DNA from: Acidimicrobiaceae bacterium
GTDB taxonomy: Bacteria > Actinomycetota > Acidimicrobiia > Acidimicrobiales > UBA8592
DNA: 16,354 nt
Assembly (NCBI GenBank): GCA_002722525.1
Contig: PBMJ01000015.1
Span: 13,263 to 29,616, forward strand
Direction: 5' to 3'
In this document: positions 13,582 to 16,354 of the stretch, piece by piece
Layout: every line of letters starts with the position of its first letter
Position numbering within the stretch: position 1 is the stretch's first letter
Notes under the pieces: model-generated
Seen by the model: the letters and a program-made list of their open reading frames with translations, nothing else
Database searches by the model: none
Told to the model about the DNA's origin: nothing
Position numbers and translations under genes: made by a program

Positions 13582-14811
13582 ATGGAATTAGAATCAGATA
13601 TTAATAAAGTCGTATTGGCTTACTCAGGTGGCCTCGATACCTCGATAATTCTGAAATGGCTCCAAGACACCTACGGGTGTGAGGTTGTTACCTTTACAGC
13701 AGATATAGGACAAGGGGAAGAAGTCGAACCCGCCCGAACGAAAGCACTACAAATGGGAGTGCCCGAAGATGAAATCTATATCGAGGACCTCTGCGAAGAC
13801 TTCGCCCGAGACTACGTATTCCCGATGTTCAGAGCAAATGCTATCTATGAGGGCGAATACCTTCTTGGAACTTCGATAGCACGACCTCTTATCGCAAAAC
13901 GGCTTGTCGAAATAGCGAAAGAAACCAAAGCCGATGCAATAAGCCATGGAGCTACAGGTAAGGGTAACGATCAGGTGCGATTTGAATTAGGTGCCTATGC
14001 CTTGGATCCATCAATAAAGATCGTCGCTCCATGGAGAGAATGGGACCTTGGGTCTCGTGAGTCGCTTATGGCCTATGCGGAAGAACACAGTATTCCAATT
14101 GAAATGAAAAGAGGGAAAGAGTCACCTTTCTCAATGGACGCAAATCTTCTCCATATCTCCTATGAAGGAGGCCCCTTAGAAGATCCATGGGTTCAACCAC
14201 CGGAGGAGATGTGGAGGTGGTCGGTAAGTCCAGAAGCTGCACCGAACGAAGCTACATTTCTAGAGATCAGTTATCAATCTGGCGATATTGTTGCTATAGA
14301 CGGAAAGCAAATGACGCCCGCTCAAATTCTTTCTAAACTTAACGAGCTAGGAGGATCGAATGGCATCGGAAGACTAGATATAGTCGAAAACCGCTTTGTC
14401 GGGATGAAGTCACGAGGTGCTTATGAAACTCCAGGTGGAACAATAATGCTTAAAGCCCACCGGGCAATAGAAAGTTTGACCTTAGATAGAGAAGTCGCTC
14501 ATCTCAAAGATGAATTAATGCCAAGGTATGCGAGCCTCATTTATAACGGTTATTGGTGGAGTCCAGAACGAGAGATGCTTCAAACGGCAATAGACCATAG
14601 TCAGCTCTTCGTCAACGGTGACGTTAGATTGAAGCTCTTCAAAGGAAACGTAGAAGTTGTTGGGCGAAGAAGCGAAGAGTCACTTTTCGACGAAAAGATA
14701 GCGACCTTTGAAGATGACGAAGGCGTATATGACCAAGCTGATGCGGGTGGTTTTATCAAATTGAATGCTTTACGGCTTCGGACGTTGGCATCGAAACGGA
14801 TAGGGCAATGA
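13582..14811 (+). CDS. argG: Argininosuccinate synthase
   Basis: Joins citrulline and aspartate with ATP through a citrullyl-AMP intermediate. The 409-residue protein shows the N-type PP-loop KVVLAYSGGLDTSIILKWL (9-27) with SGGLDTS at 15-21, and ADIGQGEEVEPAR (41-53). YLLGTSIARPLIAK (94-107) and SHGATGKGNDQVRFE (122-136) bind nucleotide and substrates. FSMDANLLHISYEGG and DIVAIDGKQMTP are in the synthetase domain. The C-terminal helix used in tetramerisation ends with LNALRLRTLASKR. The ATG is 4 nt after argR, with GGAA (13571-13574) as ribosome-binding site. The stop overlaps an ATG (14808) in the argH frame. Order argF-argR-argG-argH is typical of Actinobacteria. Confidence 0.97.
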   Translation: MELESDINKVVLAYSGGLDTSIILKWLQDTYGCEVVTFTADIGQGEEVEPARTKALQMGVPEDEIYIEDLCEDFARDYVFPMFRANAIYEGEYLLGTSIARPLIAKRLVEIAKETKADAISHGATGKGNDQVRFELGAYALDPSIKIVAPWREWDLGSRESLMAYAEEHSIPIEMKRGKESPFSMDANLLHISYEGGPLEDPWVQPPEEMWRWSVSPEAAPNEATFLEISYQSGDIVAIDGKQMTPAQILSKLNELGGSNGIGRLDIVENRFVGMKSRGAYETPGGTIMLKAHRAIESLTLDREVAHLKDELMPRYASLIYNGYWWSPEREMLQTAIDHSQLFVNGDVRLKLFKGNVEVVGRRSEESLFDEKIATFEDDEGVYDQADAGGFIKLNALRLRTLASKRIGQ

Positions 14812-14834
14812 GATTCCGGAAAAGGAAACAGAAA

Positions 14835-16235
14835 ATGAACCAAAATCCTAATATGGACGAAAGTAAATCACTCTGGCATGGTCGGTTTCTCGAGCAATCA
14901 GCAGACGAACTACAAAAGCTGAACAATAGCATTTCGTATGATATTCGACTGTTTAGCCAAGACATTGAAGGATCTCGCGCTCATGCGAAAATGCTTCAAA
15001 GAATTGATATCTTCTCTGAAGATGAACTCTCCGAAGTCCTATCTGCTCTTGACCAAGTTGAGCAAGAAATCCAGGATGGATCATTTTCAGTACTTCCAAC
15101 CGATGAAGATGTGCATACCTACGTCGAAAGGCGAATAACAGAAATTACCCCCTCAGGGGCACGACTACATACAGGAAGAAGTAGAAATGATCAGGTAGCG
15201 ACTGACCTAAGACTTTGGACGAAGGAAGCACTTACCGAAGTGGCGCGCATGGCGATCTCTCTCCAAAGGATCCTTCTTGAGAAAGCGAAAGAGGTAGATG
15301 GGGCTGTTCTTCCTGGGTATACCCATCTCCAACAAGCACAGCCCGTTCCCCTAGGGCATCATCTTCTAGCGCATGGCTGGGCGATTTCACGAGATGTCGA
15401 AAGGCTCCTACAAGCAATCGAACGTATGGACGTTTCCCCTCTGGGTGCAGGGGCGATGGCTGGATCATCGATACCGCTGGATGTAAACGTTGTTGCGGAT
15501 GACCTTCATTTTTCTCGAGTGTTTGATAACAGTATTGATGCCGTTTCTGATAGAGATTTTGTTGCAGATGCGTTATATGTTCTTGCTCTTCTTGGAGTTC
15601 ACCTTTCGCGGATAGGAGAGGAAGTGATTATTTGGTCCTCATCGGAATTCGGTTTTGTAGATCTTTCTGACAGCTTCTCAACAGGATCTTCAATGATGCC
15701 GCAGAAGAAGAACCCAGACGTTGCAGAATTAGCGCGAGGTAAATCTGGAAGATTGATAGGAAACCTTGCAGGATTCTTAGCGACATTAAAGGGCCTTCCT
15801 CTTTCATACAACAAGGACCTTCAAGAAGACAAAGAGCCACTATTTGATGCGGTTGATACAATATCGAGAATTTTACCGGCAGTAACGGGAATGATCAGTG
15901 CAGCAACGTTTCAGGTCGAAGAAATGCGTCAGCAGGCCCTATCACCATATTTAGCGACAACGGACTTAGCGGAATGGCTTGTTCAGCGCGGGATGCCATT
16001 CCGTGAAGCACATGCGGTCATCGGAGGATTGGTAGCCCGGTCTTTATCGGAGGGAGTCGCTCTGGAAGATCTCATCTCCATGGATGAGAACCTAGGGAAA
16101 GAAGCAGTATCTCTGCTAGAGGCGGAGAGCTTATTCAACAGTAAAAAAACACATGGTTCTGCAAGCTTAGAAAAACTAGATGATCAAATTCAAAGGTTCG
16201 AAAACAAAATAACCTCGGACGAAGGGAAACTATGA
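14835..16235 (+). CDS. argH: Argininosuccinate lyase
   Basis: Cleaves argininosuccinate to arginine and fumarate, the last step of the pathway. From ATG 14835 it has 466 residues. Family marks are LWHGRF (13-18, usually LWGGRF), DEDVHTYVERR (90-100) and GRSRNDQVATDLRLW (114-128). GYTHLQQAQPV (161-171) carries the catalytic His164, and the fumarase/lyase signature GSSMMPQKKNPD (284-295) carries the mobile-loop catalytic Ser. The start is uncertain. ATG 14808 overlaps the argG stop as ATGA and would add a basic nine-residue extension (MRFRKRKQK). ATG 14835 has AAGGA (14822-14826) 8 nt upstream and a more typical N-terminus, so I prefer it. The stop overlaps the next gene as ATGA. Confidence 0.95.
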   Translation: MNQNPNMDESKSLWHGRFLEQSADELQKLNNSISYDIRLFSQDIEGSRAHAKMLQRIDIFSEDELSEVLSALDQVEQEIQDGSFSVLPTDEDVHTYVERRITEITPSGARLHTGRSRNDQVATDLRLWTKEALTEVARMAISLQRILLEKAKEVDGAVLPGYTHLQQAQPVPLGHHLLAHGWAISRDVERLLQAIERMDVSPLGAGAMAGSSIPLDVNVVADDLHFSRVFDNSIDAVSDRDFVADALYVLALLGVHLSRIGEEVIIWSSSEFGFVDLSDSFSTGSSMMPQKKNPDVAELARGKSGRLIGNLAGFLATLKGLPLSYNKDLQEDKEPLFDAVDTISRILPAVTGMISAATFQVEEMRQQALSPYLATTDLAEWLVQRGMPFREAHAVIGGLVARSLSEGVALEDLISMDENLGKEAVSLLEAESLFNSKKTHGSASLEKLDDQIQRFENKITSDEGKL

Positions 16236-16354
16236 CGTATAGTCACGAGATCCGTATCCGATACGCCGACTGCGATATGCAGGGCGTTGTCTACAATGCG
16301 CATTATTTGACGTTCATCGATGATGCCTTTGACTGCTGGCTTCGAAGTTTAGAT
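16232..16354 (+). CDS. Hotdog-fold acyl-CoA thioesterase, N-terminal fragment (cut by window edge)
   Basis: The first 41 codons of a probable 4-hydroxybenzoyl-CoA thioesterase/YbgC-type hotdog protein. The opening IRIRYADCDMQGVVYNAHYL (7-26) matches the family motif RYxDxDxxGxVxNxxY, with the candidate catalytic Asp13. FIDDAFDCWLRSL follows as the central helix. The rest lies outside the window, so substrate is unknown; the family hydrolyses acyl-CoA or aroyl-CoA thioesters in the cytoplasm. Its ATG overlaps the argH stop (ATGA, 16232-16235) with AAGGG upstream, so it is translationally coupled to the arginine operon. No arginine role for the family is known to me. Confidence 0.85.
   Translation, partial: MTYSHEIRIRYADCDMQGVVYNAHYLTFIDDAFDCWLRSLD

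Noticed and set aside
1..16354. CRISPR, transposase, tRNA, phage or defence genes
   Set aside because: Nothing on either strand shows direct-repeat arrays, mobile-element enzymes, cloverleaf sequence or defence motifs; the window is mostly core metabolism and translation.

Overview
The window reads as a chromosomal core segment of an actinobacterium. The order infC-rpmI-rplT-tsnR-pheS-pheT followed by argC-J-B-D-F-R-G-H on one strand is, from general knowledge, the arrangement seen in Mycobacterium and Streptomyces. A DUF1844-like gene next to infC is also an actinobacterial trait. Base composition is moderate, with many A/T-ending codons and AT-rich intergenic regions. It is therefore not a classical high-GC soil actinomycete; a lower-GC lineage such as an aquatic Acidimicrobiia-type bacterium would fit, but the taxon is inferred, not proven.

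Layout. Positions 1-1853 (minus strand) hold a probable three-gene unit: a DUF1844-like protein, an alpha/beta hydrolase and the N-terminal part of a cytochrome P450 that runs off the left edge. Positions 1854-2184 form a divergent intergenic region with a perfect inverted repeat next to the DUF1844 start and a long, structured infC leader. Positions 2185-4300 (plus) encode IF3, bL35, bL20 and a SpoU-type rRNA methyltransferase. Positions 4423-7793 encode both subunits of phenylalanyl-tRNA synthetase. Positions 7847-16235 are a compact arginine operon, argCJBDFRGH, that carries its own repressor gene argR. The window ends 41 codons into a hotdog-fold acyl-CoA thioesterase gene whose start overlaps the argH stop.

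Function. The left plus-strand block makes translation components. The right block covers acetylglutamate to arginine: ArgB phosphorylates, ArgC reduces, ArgD transaminates, ArgJ recycles the acetyl group, ArgF carbamoylates, and ArgG and ArgH finish arginine. Two 18-bp ARG-box-like palindromes, 2 bp apart, lie directly before a TATAAT box that is itself 6 nt from the argC ATG. This suggests a leaderless argC transcript repressed by the ArgR encoded in the same operon.

No defence system, mobile element, CRISPR or tRNA was seen. The most interesting material is regulatory. infC has no ATG, GTG or TTG start that would preserve its N-terminal domain and appears to start at AUA, overlapping the stop of a six-codon micro-ORF. 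Its leader can fold into mutually exclusive stems, including a possible pseudoknot. Two hairpins before rpmI resemble the place where ribosomal protein L20 acts in other bacteria.
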